Assembly (NCBI GenBank): GCA_942492205.1
Contig: CALODT010000001.1
Location: 1,426,001-1,490,000 of the forward strand
Source of the DNA: UBA1847 sp942492205
GTDB lineage: Bacteria; Pseudomonadota; Gammaproteobacteria; Steroidobacterales; Woeseiaceae
Length of the DNA: 64,000 nucleotides
Direction of reading: 5' to 3'
Shown in pieces: positions 25,230 through 32,730 of the stretch. The stretch's first letter is position 1; each line of letters starts with the position of its first letter. The position numbers and the translations under genes were made by a program. Below the pieces are notes generated by a model. It ran no database searches. It was not told the DNA's origin and saw only the letters and a list, made by a program, of their open reading frames with translations.

Positions 25230-25372
25230 CAGTCCGGAAAAATTACTAACTGCTCAAGGCTGATGAGGCTGTTCCTTGCGGGGTAGCCTTGAAAATCGGC
25301 GAGGGCAGTTTCTTTCGGGGAAGCCACCAATATCGACGAAGGCACCCTGGAGGACGTCCTTACTGGTTCCAC

Positions 25373-25410
25373 AAACACAAAGACCCCCAGAGGGGGGTCT
25401 TTAGGTGTTT
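25373..25410 (-). terminator. Terminator hairpin T2 of unit 2
   Basis: Core AAAGACCCCC / GGGGGTCTTT (25379-25388 with 25393-25402, 4-nt loop) extended by AAACAC / GTGTTT (25373-25378 with 25405-25410), again starting at the last A of the repeated CCA. Same sequence as T1 except for one loop base. Confidence 0.8.
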
Positions 25411-25434
25411 GGTGCCCAGGAGAGGACTTGAACC
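25410..25434 (-). repeat. tRNA-Leu 3'-end copy in unit 2
   Basis: Twenty-five bases identical to the 3' end of the intact tRNA gene, 206 bp from the tRNA copy and 205 bp from the unit 1 copy. The identity with unit 1 extends a further five bases (CAGTC on the + strand). Confidence 0.9.
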
Positions 25435-25577
25435 CAGTCAGGAAACCTTATTGACTCCACAAGTCTGACGGACCTGTTCCATGTCGGGTAGCCCTGAAGC
25501 AGACAGAGGGAACATTCTTTCGGGGAAGCCACCGAAGTCAGCGCGGGAACCATGGAGGACGTCCTTACTGGTTCCCC

Positions 25578-25616
25578 AAATAACAAAGCCCCCGAAACGG
25601 GGGCTTTAGGTTATTT
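25578..25616 (-). terminator. Terminator hairpin T0 of tRNA-Leu
   Basis: Core AAAGCCCCCG / CGGGGGCTTT (25585-25594 with 25598-25607) with outer pairing AAATAAC / GTTATTT (25578-25584 with 25610-25616). It differs from T1/T2 by paired changes on both arms in both the core and the outer stem, so pairing has been kept while sequence changed. Confidence 0.85.
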
Positions 25617-25702
25617 GGTGCCCAGGAGAGGACTTGAACCTCCACTACCTTTCGATAACTAGCACCTGAAGCTAGCGCGTCTACCAATTCCGCCACCTGG
25701 GC
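25616..25702 (-). tRNA. tRNA-Leu (CAG anticodon)
   Basis: An 87-nt leftward tRNA gene with encoded CCA. Acceptor arms GCCCAGG and CCTGGGC pair fully with discriminator A. The anticodon arm is CTAGC-TTCAGGT-GCTAG, giving anticodon CAG for CUG codons. The D-loop has GGCGGAATTGGTAGACGC typical of leucine tRNAs, the variable arm is long (class II) and the T loop is TTCAAGT. It is divergent from rnr and is followed by its own terminator and two repeat units. Confidence 0.97.
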
Positions 25703-25744
25703 AGGTGCAGAACCGCGTACAATTGCAGTCCCGACGGGTGGCGC

Positions 25745-25774
25745 ACTGTACTCAAAGGAGTCGCAATCTGTCAA
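25745..25774 (-). promoter_or_regulatory. Promoter of tRNA-Leu
   Basis: Leftward TTGACA (25769-25774) and TACAGT (25745-25750) are separated by 18 bp. The bases after the -10 are GC-rich (GCGCCACCC), like the discriminator of stringently controlled stable-RNA promoters. Start would be near 25738, leaving a leader of about 36 nt. It lies within the leader of rnr. Confidence 0.65.
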
Positions 25775-25814
25775 TTATCAACCCCTGCCAATCATCATTA
25801 CGGAGCCGCATTAC

Positions 25815-28034
25815 TTGCCTGCTAAATCCAAGAAAACGAAAGCCCCTCGAAAGAGCCGACCTTACAAGCACCCCATACCCAGCCAGAATGAGCTCATAAG
25901 TTTTCTGGAAGAAGCGGGTAAGCCACTGAAAATAGAGAAGATATTAGGTGGTTTTTCGCTCAAAGGTCAGCGTATGCGCTCGCTGTTGTCGGACCGGCTC
26001 AACAGCATGGTTCGTGCCGGCCAGATCCTCGAGAACCGTCGCGGCGAGTTCTGCCTGACGGCGAAACTCGACCTCGTCACAGGCACTGTGAGCGGGCACC
26101 GCGATGGATTCGGTTTCGTGATCCGGGACGACGGTGTCGAGGACGATGTCTATCTTTCTGCGCGCGAAATGCGTTCCCTATTCGATGGTGACCGGGTTGC
26201 CGTCCGCATCAGTGGTCTGGATCGACGCGGCCGTGCAGAAGGCGACCTGGTGGACGTACTCGAGCGCGGTTTGCAGGAGGTCGCTGGTCAGTATATCCGT
26301 GAGCGCGGCATCGGCATCGTTGTGCCGGATAATCCAAGAATCTCGCATCGTATCCTGATACCGAAAGGCGAAGCCGGGAAAGCGAAACCCGGTGACATGG
26401 TCGTCGTAGAGATCCTCGATTTCCCGACGAAGGTCGAACAGGCGACCGGCCGAATTACAACGGTGATCGGCAAGCCGGGCGAAAAGGGTATTGCGACCGA
26501 TATCGCGATTCACTCGCACGGGATTCCTTTCGAATGGCCAAAGGCGGTGCTGGGCGAGATCAAGGCCTACGGTGAGGACGTGCCGCGAACGGCCAAAGCG
26601 GGCCGCGAGGATCTTCGCAGCCTCGATCTAGTCACCATCGATGGCGCCGATGCGCGCGACTTCGACGATGCCGTGTACTGCGAGAAGTCGGGCAGCGGTT
26701 GGCGCCTGCTGGTGGCCATTGCGGATGTATCGCACTACGTCGATGTCGGCACAGAACTGGACAAGGAGGCAACGCGTCGCGGTACCTCGGTGTATTTCCC
26801 TGACAGGGTCGTGCCGATGCTGCCGGAGGTCCTGAGCAACGGACTATGCTCGCTGAACCCGAAAGTGGATCGTCTCTGCATGGTTTGCGACATGCGGGTC
26901 AGCGCGGAAGGAAAGGTCACGCGCGCAACCTTCTACGAGGCGGTCATGCGCTCGAAGGCGAGACTGACGTATAGCCAGGTCAGCAAGTTTCTGGAGAGCG
27001 ACAAGAACAGTGAGGTGCCTCAGGACTTGCAGGCTTCGATACGTGAACTGCACAGCCTGTACAAGGCATTTGCCAAAGCTCGCGGTCGACGCGGTGCCAT
27101 AGAGATTGATTTGCCGCAAACAAAGTTCAAGCTGAATGCAGACGGCGAAATTGAACGGATCGAGGTCGTGCCGCGCAACGATGCGCACCGACTGATAGAA
27201 GAGTGCATGATTGCGGCGAACGTCGAGGCGGCCAAGTTCCTCAAGAAGCATCGTATTCCCGGGCTCTACCGGGTACACCCGAAGCCGGACCCCGATCGAT
27301 TCGGTGACTTGCGCCTGTACCTGGTCTCACTGGGCCTGAAGGTTGCTCACCCCGATCACGTCGAGCCCCGGCACTTCACGGAGCTGATCCGTCAGATCAA
27401 GGACCGGCCGGATGCCGCTGCCATCACGATGGCGATGCTGCGTTCGCTGACACACGCGGAATACTCACCGAAAAACGTTGGCCATTTCGGCCTGTCGCTC
27501 GAGTCCTATGCGCACTTCACGTCGCCGATCCGCCGATATCCGGATCTGCTGGTGCATCGTGCCATTCGGCATATAGTCCGCGGCGGAAAACCCGGGCGCT
27601 ATGACTATTCACCCAAGGAGATGGAGCGTCTTGGCGCCATTACGTCGGCACACGAAAAACGTGCCGAGGAAGCGACCCGCGATGTGGAAGCCTGGCTCAA
27701 GTGCCAGTACATGGAAGGGCACCTTGGCGACGAATTCGACGGTGTCATCACCGGTGTTACCAACTTCGGTCTGTTCGTCCAGATCACCGAGCTGCTGACA
27801 GACGGCCTGGTGCATGTAACGAGTCTTGCCAACGATTACTACCGGTACGATTCAGGTTCCCAGCGACTGATCGGCGAGCGCAGCGGCAAGACCTTCAGCC
27901 TTGGCGAGCCCATGCGCGTGCGCGTGCAGCGAGTTGACATGGAGACGCGCAAGATAGACTTCCGGCCTGTGGACAATGAGCCGGCGCAATCCGGCCGGGA
28001 TTCGTCATCGCGTCGACGAAAACGCCGCGCATGA
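25815..28034 (+). CDS. rnr: Ribonuclease R
   Basis: A 739-residue 3'-5' exoribonuclease that degrades structured RNA and works in trans-translation and cold adaptation. Seen: an N-terminal helix-turn-helix-like part (about 20-85), cold-shock domains with GHRDGFGFVIRDD, the RNB catalytic domain with TIDGADARDFDDAVYCE (metal-binding aspartates) and HFTSPIRRYPDLLVHRAI, then an S1 domain with GVITGVTNFGLFVQI and a basic tail. The start is TTG with GGAG 9 nt upstream; no nearer ATG fits the family. rlmB starts with a 4-nt ATGA overlap. Confidence 0.97.
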   Translation: MPAKSKKTKAPRKSRPYKHPIPSQNELISFLEEAGKPLKIEKILGGFSLKGQRMRSLLSDRLNSMVRAGQILENRRGEFCLTAKLDLVTGTVSGHRDGFGFVIRDDGVEDDVYLSAREMRSLFDGDRVAVRISGLDRRGRAEGDLVDVLERGLQEVAGQYIRERGIGIVVPDNPRISHRILIPKGEAGKAKPGDMVVVEILDFPTKVEQATGRITTVIGKPGEKGIATDIAIHSHGIPFEWPKAVLGEIKAYGEDVPRTAKAGREDLRSLDLVTIDGADARDFDDAVYCEKSGSGWRLLVAIADVSHYVDVGTELDKEATRRGTSVYFPDRVVPMLPEVLSNGLCSLNPKVDRLCMVCDMRVSAEGKVTRATFYEAVMRSKARLTYSQVSKFLESDKNSEVPQDLQASIRELHSLYKAFAKARGRRGAIEIDLPQTKFKLNADGEIERIEVVPRNDAHRLIEECMIAANVEAAKFLKKHRIPGLYRVHPKPDPDRFGDLRLYLVSLGLKVAHPDHVEPRHFTELIRQIKDRPDAAAITMAMLRSLTHAEYSPKNVGHFGLSLESYAHFTSPIRRYPDLLVHRAIRHIVRGGKPGRYDYSPKEMERLGAITSAHEKRAEEATRDVEAWLKCQYMEGHLGDEFDGVITGVTNFGLFVQITELLTDGLVHVTSLANDYYRYDSGSQRLIGERSGKTFSLGEPMRVRVQRVDMETRKIDFRPVDNEPAQSGRDSSSRRRKRRA

Positions 28035-28783
28035 GCAAGTCACAGTATGTGACTGGCTTGCGCGCGGTCGAGCAGCTGCTGAGCGCGGGTGGCGACGACG
28101 TCCGCCAGCTGTTCGCGGAGTACCAGACCGAGAATCCGCGGGTTCAGGCCGTCATCGCGGAAGCGCGCAAAGCCGGTATCGAGATTCAGCCGGCAAATCG
28201 GGCCCGCCTGACCCAGATCAGCGGTGAGGCGCGGCATCAGGGTATCGTGGCGGAGGTTCGGCGCAGTTCCGTCATGGACGAGGCGGCTTTGCGGACGTTG
28301 ATCGAGGAGCGCCTGCAGCGCGACGATGGCCGAGTCGTGCTGCTGCTGCTGGACGGTGTACAGGACCCGCACAACCTGGGGGCCTGCCTGCGCACCGCCG
28401 ATGCGGCGGGCGTAGATGCGGTTGTGGTGCCGCGCCATGGTGCGGCCGGTCTCGGGCCCACGGTCAGCAAGGTAGCGGCCGGGGCGGCGGAGCTGCTGCC
28501 CTTCGTTCCGGTGGCCAACCTGGGGAGAGTCGTGCAGTGGCTGAAGGACTACGGCGTGCGCTGCGTCGGAACCAGTGACAAGGCTGACAGCAGCCTGTTT
28601 GATGCCGATCTTGGCGGCTCGATTGCGCTGGTTATGGGGCGCGAGCATACGGGTCTGAGCAAGGCGATTTCGACTCGCTGCGACCTGCTCGTCAGCGTGC
28701 CCATGCAGGGCGCGGTCTCCAGTCTCAACGTCTCCGTGGCCACCGGCATTTGTCTGTACGAGATCGTCCGCCAGAACCGCTAG
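28031..28783 (+). CDS. rlmB: 23S rRNA (guanosine-2251-2'-O)-methyltransferase RlmB
   Basis: A 250-residue SpoU/TrmH methyltransferase that methylates G2251 in the peptidyl-transferase P loop of 23S rRNA. Seen: an N-terminal substrate-binding domain (1-75), motif 1 DPHNLGACLRTADAAGVDAV, motif 2 VMGREHTGLS and motif 3 VPMQGAVSSLNVSVATGICL with the knot-forming SAM site. It overlaps rnr by 4 nt, the same pairing as in E. coli. Confidence 0.97.
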   Translation: MSKSQYVTGLRAVEQLLSAGGDDVRQLFAEYQTENPRVQAVIAEARKAGIEIQPANRARLTQISGEARHQGIVAEVRRSSVMDEAALRTLIEERLQRDDGRVVLLLLDGVQDPHNLGACLRTADAAGVDAVVVPRHGAAGLGPTVSKVAAGAAELLPFVPVANLGRVVQWLKDYGVRCVGTSDKADSSLFDADLGGSIALVMGREHTGLSKAISTRCDLLVSVPMQGAVSSLNVSVATGICLYEIVRQNR

Positions 28784-28824
28784 CGCCAGGGCGCCGAGAT
28801 CCTTGAATTTCAGGCATTTATGGC

Positions 28825-28853
28825 TTGCGTAAGCCCGTTTCGTTGGGTAGGAT
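28825..28853 (+). promoter_or_regulatory. Putative promoter of the rpsF operon
   Basis: TTGCGT (28825-28830) and TAGGAT (28848-28853) lie 17 bp apart, in the 200-bp gap between rlmB and rpsF. The leader to the rpsF ATG would be about 125 nt, long enough for S6/S18 feedback control, though no specific structure was worked out. Confidence 0.42.
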
Positions 28854-28983
28854 TCGCGTCCCCGTCGATAAGACGGCTAAAGCACCTCTTGCTGCACCGG
28901 ATTTGCCGGGCAGCTCTAATCCGAAAGGTCGCGCGGGCCGCACGCCAGCGTAGCCGGCAGGATTTTATCCACAAGGGAAGACA

Positions 28984-29571
28984 ATGAGACATTACGAAAT
29001 CGTGTTTCTGGTTCATCCGGACCAGAGCGAACAGGTACCTGCCATGGTGGAACGCTACCACGGTATGGTGACCGAATCCGGTGGCACCGTGCACCGCAGC
29101 GAAGACTGGGGTCGACGCCAGATGGCGCATCCCATCAACAAAATCCACAAAGCCCATTACGCGCTGATGAATATCGAGTGCGATTTTCCGGTGGTCGAGG
29201 AAATCAAGACCGCGTTCAAGTTCAACGACGCCGTGCTGCGTAACCTCGTCATTTCGCGTGATGAAGCCGTTACCGAAGCATCGCCGATGGCGGTCGCCGT
29301 GGCCGAAGAAAAGGCGAAGGAAAAAGAAGCACAGCAGCGACGTGACGCAAAGGCTGTTGCCGAAGCCGCCATGCGCACCGAAGCCGCCGAGAAAGAGGCA
29401 AAGGAGCAAGCTGCGGAGGCCGCTGAAGAAGAAGCGGGTGAGCCGGTTGCAGAGGCCGAGCCTGCTGAGGCCGAGCCCGCCGACAAGCCTGCTGAAGCCG
29501 TGGCCGAGGCAAAGGCTGATGATGACGATAACAAGGATGCAGTGGAAGACGCTGCGGCCAAGAGCGCCTGA
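28984..29571 (+). CDS. rpsF: 30S ribosomal protein S6 with long acidic tail
   Basis: A 195-residue S6. The first 95 residues are the normal ferredoxin-like fold that pairs with S18 on the 30S platform: MRHYEIVFLVHPDQSEQVP, HRSEDWGRRQMAHPINK and FKFNDAVLRNLVISRDEAV. From about 105 a lysine/alanine/glutamate-rich helix leads to a tail dominated by A, E, P and D, ending DDDDNKDAVEDAAAKSA. E. coli S6 has 131-135 residues with glutamates added by RimK; here a longer acidic tail is encoded. rpsR follows by 11 bp with no priB between. Confidence 0.97.
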   Translation: MRHYEIVFLVHPDQSEQVPAMVERYHGMVTESGGTVHRSEDWGRRQMAHPINKIHKAHYALMNIECDFPVVEEIKTAFKFNDAVLRNLVISRDEAVTEASPMAVAVAEEKAKEKEAQQRRDAKAVAEAAMRTEAAEKEAKEQAAEAAEEEAGEPVAEAEPAEAEPADKPAEAVAEAKADDDDNKDAVEDAAAKSA

Positions 29572-29582
29572 GGAGCTATACG

Positions 29583-29807
29583 ATGAGTCGCTATTCACGC
29601 AGGCGTAAGTACTGCCGTTTTACCGCTGAGGGCATCAAAGAGATCGACTACAAGGATCTCAACCTGCTCAAGGCGTACGTGACCGAGACCGGCAAGATTG
29701 TTCCGAGTCGCATTACCGGAACCAAAGCTCACTACCAGCGGCAGCTCGCAACGGCAGTGAAGCGGGCCCGTTTCCTGGCTTTGCTGCCGTATACTGATCG
29801 GCACTAG
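29583..29807 (+). CDS. rpsR: 30S ribosomal protein S18
   Basis: A 74-residue S18 with RRRKYCRFTAEG, IDYKDLNLLKAYVTETGKI and the rRNA-binding RITGTKAHYQRQLATAVKRAR. It binds S6 and 16S rRNA on the platform. Length and sequence match E. coli (75). Confidence 0.98.
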   Translation: MSRYSRRRKYCRFTAEGIKEIDYKDLNLLKAYVTETGKIVPSRITGTKAHYQRQLATAVKRARFLALLPYTDRH

Positions 29808-29825
29808 GCGCCGCGGTTTCGGCTG

Positions 29826-30692
29826 GTGCAGGCAATTGCCGCGTGGCTTGTCGCACGGCCGCAAAACGCTGTTTTGGGGCTGGCCGTTACGTTGTTGTTG
29901 CCGGCACCGCAACTGACGAGTGGCGTCATCATGGTGCTGCTGGTGTTGTCGCAGGGCACAAAGCTCGCTCTTGTCGAGGCCTGTATCGCAGCGGCGGTGT
30001 TGCTGACGGTTTCGTTGATCTTCAGCGTTTCGATCCCGTCGATCGTGACGCTGATGACAGGCACCTGGGTACCAGTGCTGTTGCTGTCGGCGGTGCTGCT
30101 GGGCTCAAGATCGTTGACATTGACGGTACAGGTGGCCGTCATCGTTGCGGCCGTGGCGATGCTGGTGTTTTACATAGTGGTCGTCGATCCGGTTGCGTTT
30201 TGGCAGCCATACATGGATACGATGGCGGAAATCGTACGGCAGAACAATCTGCAGCTGAACCTTGAGTTGCTGACTGCAGAAGTGATGACCGTTTCGGCCG
30301 TACTGGCGTTCTGGATGCTGTACACGGTCGGACTGTTACTTGGGTATGCGTTGTATAGACGCCTGCCCGGCGAGACCGGCGAGTTTGGCCGGTTTCGAGA
30401 TTTGAATTTGGGACGTGTGATCGCGGTAGTGATGGCGCTGACTTCGTTGTTAGCGTTTGTCGTTGATGCGGCCTGGCTGCAAAACCTCGCGTTCATGCTG
30501 TTCGTTGTGTTTTGGATTCAGGGTCTGTCGATTGTGCACTGGATGCATGCGCAGGGAACGTTGCCACTGGCAGCTGTGATTGCTGTCTATGCGTTGCTGC
30601 CGTTCCTGCAGGTATTGCTGATGACGGCGCTGGCGGTTTTGGGTTACACGGATGCCTGGTTCAGTTTCAGGCGTCGTATGAAGAAAGCATAG
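29826..30692 (+). CDS. DUF2232-like membrane protein between rpsR and rplI
   Basis: A 288-residue protein with about eight hydrophobic helices and a charged C-terminus (SFRRRMKKA). Multi-spanning proteins of this kind, usually called DUF2232, lie between rpsR and rplI in several gammaproteobacteria such as pseudomonads. No catalytic motif is seen and the role is unknown. The GTG start lacks a good ribosome site; spacing of 18 bp from rpsR and 12 bp to rplI places it in the ribosomal operon. Confidence 0.78.
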   Translation: MQAIAAWLVARPQNAVLGLAVTLLLPAPQLTSGVIMVLLVLSQGTKLALVEACIAAAVLLTVSLIFSVSIPSIVTLMTGTWVPVLLLSAVLLGSRSLTLTVQVAVIVAAVAMLVFYIVVVDPVAFWQPYMDTMAEIVRQNNLQLNLELLTAEVMTVSAVLAFWMLYTVGLLLGYALYRRLPGETGEFGRFRDLNLGRVIAVVMALTSLLAFVVDAAWLQNLAFMLFVVFWIQGLSIVHWMHAQGTLPLAAVIAVYALLPFLQVLLMTALAVLGYTDAWFSFRRRMKKA

Positions 30693-30704
30693 AAGGTTCG
30701 AATA

Positions 30705-31154
30705 ATGAACGTGATTTTGTTGGAAAATGTTGAAAATCTGGGTGGTATCGGTGACCTCGTGAAGGTGAAGCCAGGCTACGGTCGCAATTTCCTGCTACCG
30801 CAGGGCAAAGCGGCCCTCGCAACGCCGGATAATATCAAGGCGATTGAGGCGCGCCGTGCCGAGCTCGAGAAAGCGGCCGCGGCGGAAATGGCGAAAGCGA
30901 AAGCCCGTGCGAAAACCATCAACGGTATCGAAGTTGTAATTGCGGCGAACGCAGGCAGCGAAGGCAAGCTGTTTGGTTCCGTCGGTCCGATCGACATTGC
31001 CGACGCACTCAACGCGATTCAGGTAGAGGTTGAGCGCGCCGAGATTCGAATGGCCGACGGTCCGATCCAGGAGCTGGGTGATTTTCCGGTCGGCGTGCAC
31101 CTGCACACCGAGGTCGACGCCGAGATTACTGTCAAGGTTGTCGCGTCCGAGTAA
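30705..31154 (+). CDS. rplI: 50S ribosomal protein L9
   Basis: A 149-residue L9, which binds 23S rRNA near the L1 stalk and reaches along the 30S of the next ribosome. Seen: MNVILLENVENLGGIGDLV, the GYGRNFLLPQGKA motif, the long connecting helix (about 45-75) and the C-terminal domain with GSVGPIDIADAL. Length equals E. coli L9. Confidence 0.98.
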   Translation: MNVILLENVENLGGIGDLVKVKPGYGRNFLLPQGKAALATPDNIKAIEARRAELEKAAAAEMAKAKARAKTINGIEVVIAANAGSEGKLFGSVGPIDIADALNAIQVEVERAEIRMADGPIQELGDFPVGVHLHTEVDAEITVKVVASE

Positions 31155-31155
31155 C

Positions 31156-31185
31156 CTCGCTGTAGCGCGCGCAAGCGAGCTTTTT
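31156..31185 (+). terminator. Intrinsic terminator after rplI
   Basis: CTCGCT (31156-31161) pairs with AGCGAG (31174-31179) over a 12-nt loop and is followed by CTTTTTC. The stem is short, so strength is moderate, but place and U-tract fit the end of the rpsF operon. Confidence 0.55.
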
Positions 31186-31335
31186 CAGGCCCCTGTTCAA
31201 CGTGCTGTGCGGCTTGAGCTGCGTCATTTTCGCGGTGGCCGGGCGGCCGGCTCGGCGTTGACCATGAGCTTAACGCCGGGGCTGGCAATGTGTTACTTTT
31301 CCAGACGAGCGATTCTTTCTCGAGGAAACCGATAA

Positions 31336-32730
31336 ATGGTGCGTGCTGTGGATGATGGCTTTGGTGGCGAAGGTGCAGGCCACCGCCTGAAAGTGCCGCC
31401 ACATTCCAGCGAGGCTGAGCAGGCACTGATTGGCGGCTTGATGCTGAATGCGCAGGCCTGGGACAAGGTTGCCGACGTAGTACTTGCCGACGACTTCTAT
31501 CGCAAAGATCACCGCCTGATTTACTCCGCCATTGGCAAACTGATCGAGGGCGGCAGTCCCTGCGATGTAGTAACGCTGTCGGAACACCTGGATAGCAGTG
31601 GCGAGCTGGAACAGGTTGGTGGGCTTGAGTATCTCGCAACACTCGCCAACGAGACGGCGGGCGCCGCCAACGCCCGTGCCTACGCCAAAATCATCCGCGA
31701 ACGCTCAACACTTCGTGCGCTGATCAATGCCGGCAACGAGATCAGCGGCAATGCATTTGCCAGCGATGGTCGCTCGGCCGCCGAAGTGCTTGACGATGCC
31801 GAGCGCATGGTCTTCGCAATTGCCGAAAAAGGCAGTCGCGGTCGCAAGGGATTCCGCTCACTGAAGCAGATTCTGCCCGAGGCGGTGGATCGCATTGATT
31901 TGCTGCACCAGTCTGACGGCAGCATTACCGGCGTCTCAAGTGGCTACCACGAATTCGACAAGATGACGGCCGGCCTTCAGGCGGGTGATCTTGTAATTAT
32001 CGCGGGACGTCCTTCGATGGGTAAGACGACGTTGGCGCTCAACATTGCGGAGAACGCGGCGATAGGGGCCAAGGTACCGACCGCGGTGTTTTCGATGGAG
32101 ATGCCGGCACAGCAGCTTGCGTTTCGCATGATCTCGTCGCTGGGACGCGTCGATCAGACCCACCTCCGCACCGGTAATTTCCCTGACGAAGACTGGTCGC
32201 GGATCAACACCGCCGTGCAGTTGATGTCGGATGCGCCGATCTACATTGACGATACGCCCAGCCTGTCACCGACCGAGATCCGTGCGCGGGCGAGGCGCCT
32301 GCATCGGGAACACGGTCTCGGTCTGATCGTTATCGATTATCTGCAGCTGATGCAGGTCGAAGGCAGTAAAGAAAACCGGGCAACTGAAATTTCCGAGATA
32401 TCACGTGGACTGAAAGCGCTTGCGAAGGAACTCGAGGTCCCCGTTATTGCACTTTCGCAGTTGAATCGCAGCGTCGAACAACGCACGGACAAGCGTCCGG
32501 TGATGTCTGATCTTCGAGAGTCCGGTGCCATCGAGCAGGACGCGGACCTGATCGTCTTCATCTATCGCGAAGAGGTCTACAACCAGGACACGCCGCGCAA
32601 GGGTATCGCGGACATCGCGATTGCCAAACAGCGAAACGGTCCGATTGGCGATTTCCCGCTGACGTTTGTGGGGCGTTACACCAAGTTCGAAAACTGGGTG
32701 CCGGATGCCTACGCGGAAGACTATCCGTGA
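31336..32730 (+). CDS. dnaB: Replicative DNA helicase DnaB
   Basis: A 464-residue hexameric 5'-3' helicase of the replication fork. The N-terminal domain (20-125) has EAEQALIGGLMLNAQAWDKV, and the RecA-like motor has Walker A GRPSMGKTTLALNIAENA, Walker B IVIDYLQLM and the late SDLRESGAIEQDADLIVFIY. No intein is present. It is followed by alr with a 4-nt GTGA overlap, as the pair is linked in E. coli. The 181-bp upstream gap has no clear promoter apart from TTGACC at about 31257. Confidence 0.98.
   Translation: MVRAVDDGFGGEGAGHRLKVPPHSSEAEQALIGGLMLNAQAWDKVADVVLADDFYRKDHRLIYSAIGKLIEGGSPCDVVTLSEHLDSSGELEQVGGLEYLATLANETAGAANARAYAKIIRERSTLRALINAGNEISGNAFASDGRSAAEVLDDAERMVFAIAEKGSRGRKGFRSLKQILPEAVDRIDLLHQSDGSITGVSSGYHEFDKMTAGLQAGDLVIIAGRPSMGKTTLALNIAENAAIGAKVPTAVFSMEMPAQQLAFRMISSLGRVDQTHLRTGNFPDEDWSRINTAVQLMSDAPIYIDDTPSLSPTEIRARARRLHREHGLGLIVIDYLQLMQVEGSKENRATEISEISRGLKALAKELEVPVIALSQLNRSVEQRTDKRPVMSDLRESGAIEQDADLIVFIYREEVYNQDTPRKGIADIAIAKQRNGPIGDFPLTFVGRYTKFENWVPDAYAEDYP

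Larger units (their letters stand above)
25169..25372 (-). ncRNA. tRNA-Leu-derived tandem unit 1 (distal), rtT/tpr-like
   Basis: The second of two tandem units downstream of tRNA-Leu in the leftward direction. It begins GGAACCAGTAAGGACGTCC, holds the block GGTGGCTTCCCCGAAAGAA, a GGCTACCC block, then the last 25 nt of tRNA-Leu including CCA (25205-25229) and a terminator hairpin. It aligns with unit 2 without gaps over its whole unique part. The layout is like the repeats behind E. coli tyrT that yield rtT RNA. Whether a stable RNA is made here is inferred. Confidence 0.5.
25373..25577 (-). ncRNA. tRNA-Leu-derived tandem unit 2 (proximal), rtT/tpr-like
   Basis: The first tandem unit after the tRNA terminator in the leftward direction, 205 bp. 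It starts GGGGAACCAGTAAGGACGTCC; GGGAACC can pair with GGTTCCC 18 nt on. It then has the same GGTGGCTTCCCC and GGCTACCC blocks as unit 1, the 25-nt tRNA-Leu tail at 25410-25434 and terminator T2. Conserved blocks alternate with diverged stretches of equal length, which suits a structured RNA better than a protein. Confidence 0.5.

Noticed and set aside
25169..25616. CRISPR array
   Set aside because: The repeats are two or three long units matching a tRNA end, with related rather than unrelated spacers, and no cas gene is near.
25205..25640. Integrated island flanked by tRNA attachment-site repeats
   Set aside because: The repeats are only about 205 bp apart and enclose no integrase or cargo gene; regular units with terminators fit a tRNA-distal repeat array better. 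Tandem integration of a tiny circle cannot be fully excluded.
31257..31290. Promoter of dnaB at TTGACC
   Set aside because: A good -35-like hexamer, but no -10 element within 15-19 bp; the nearest candidate is 20 bp away.
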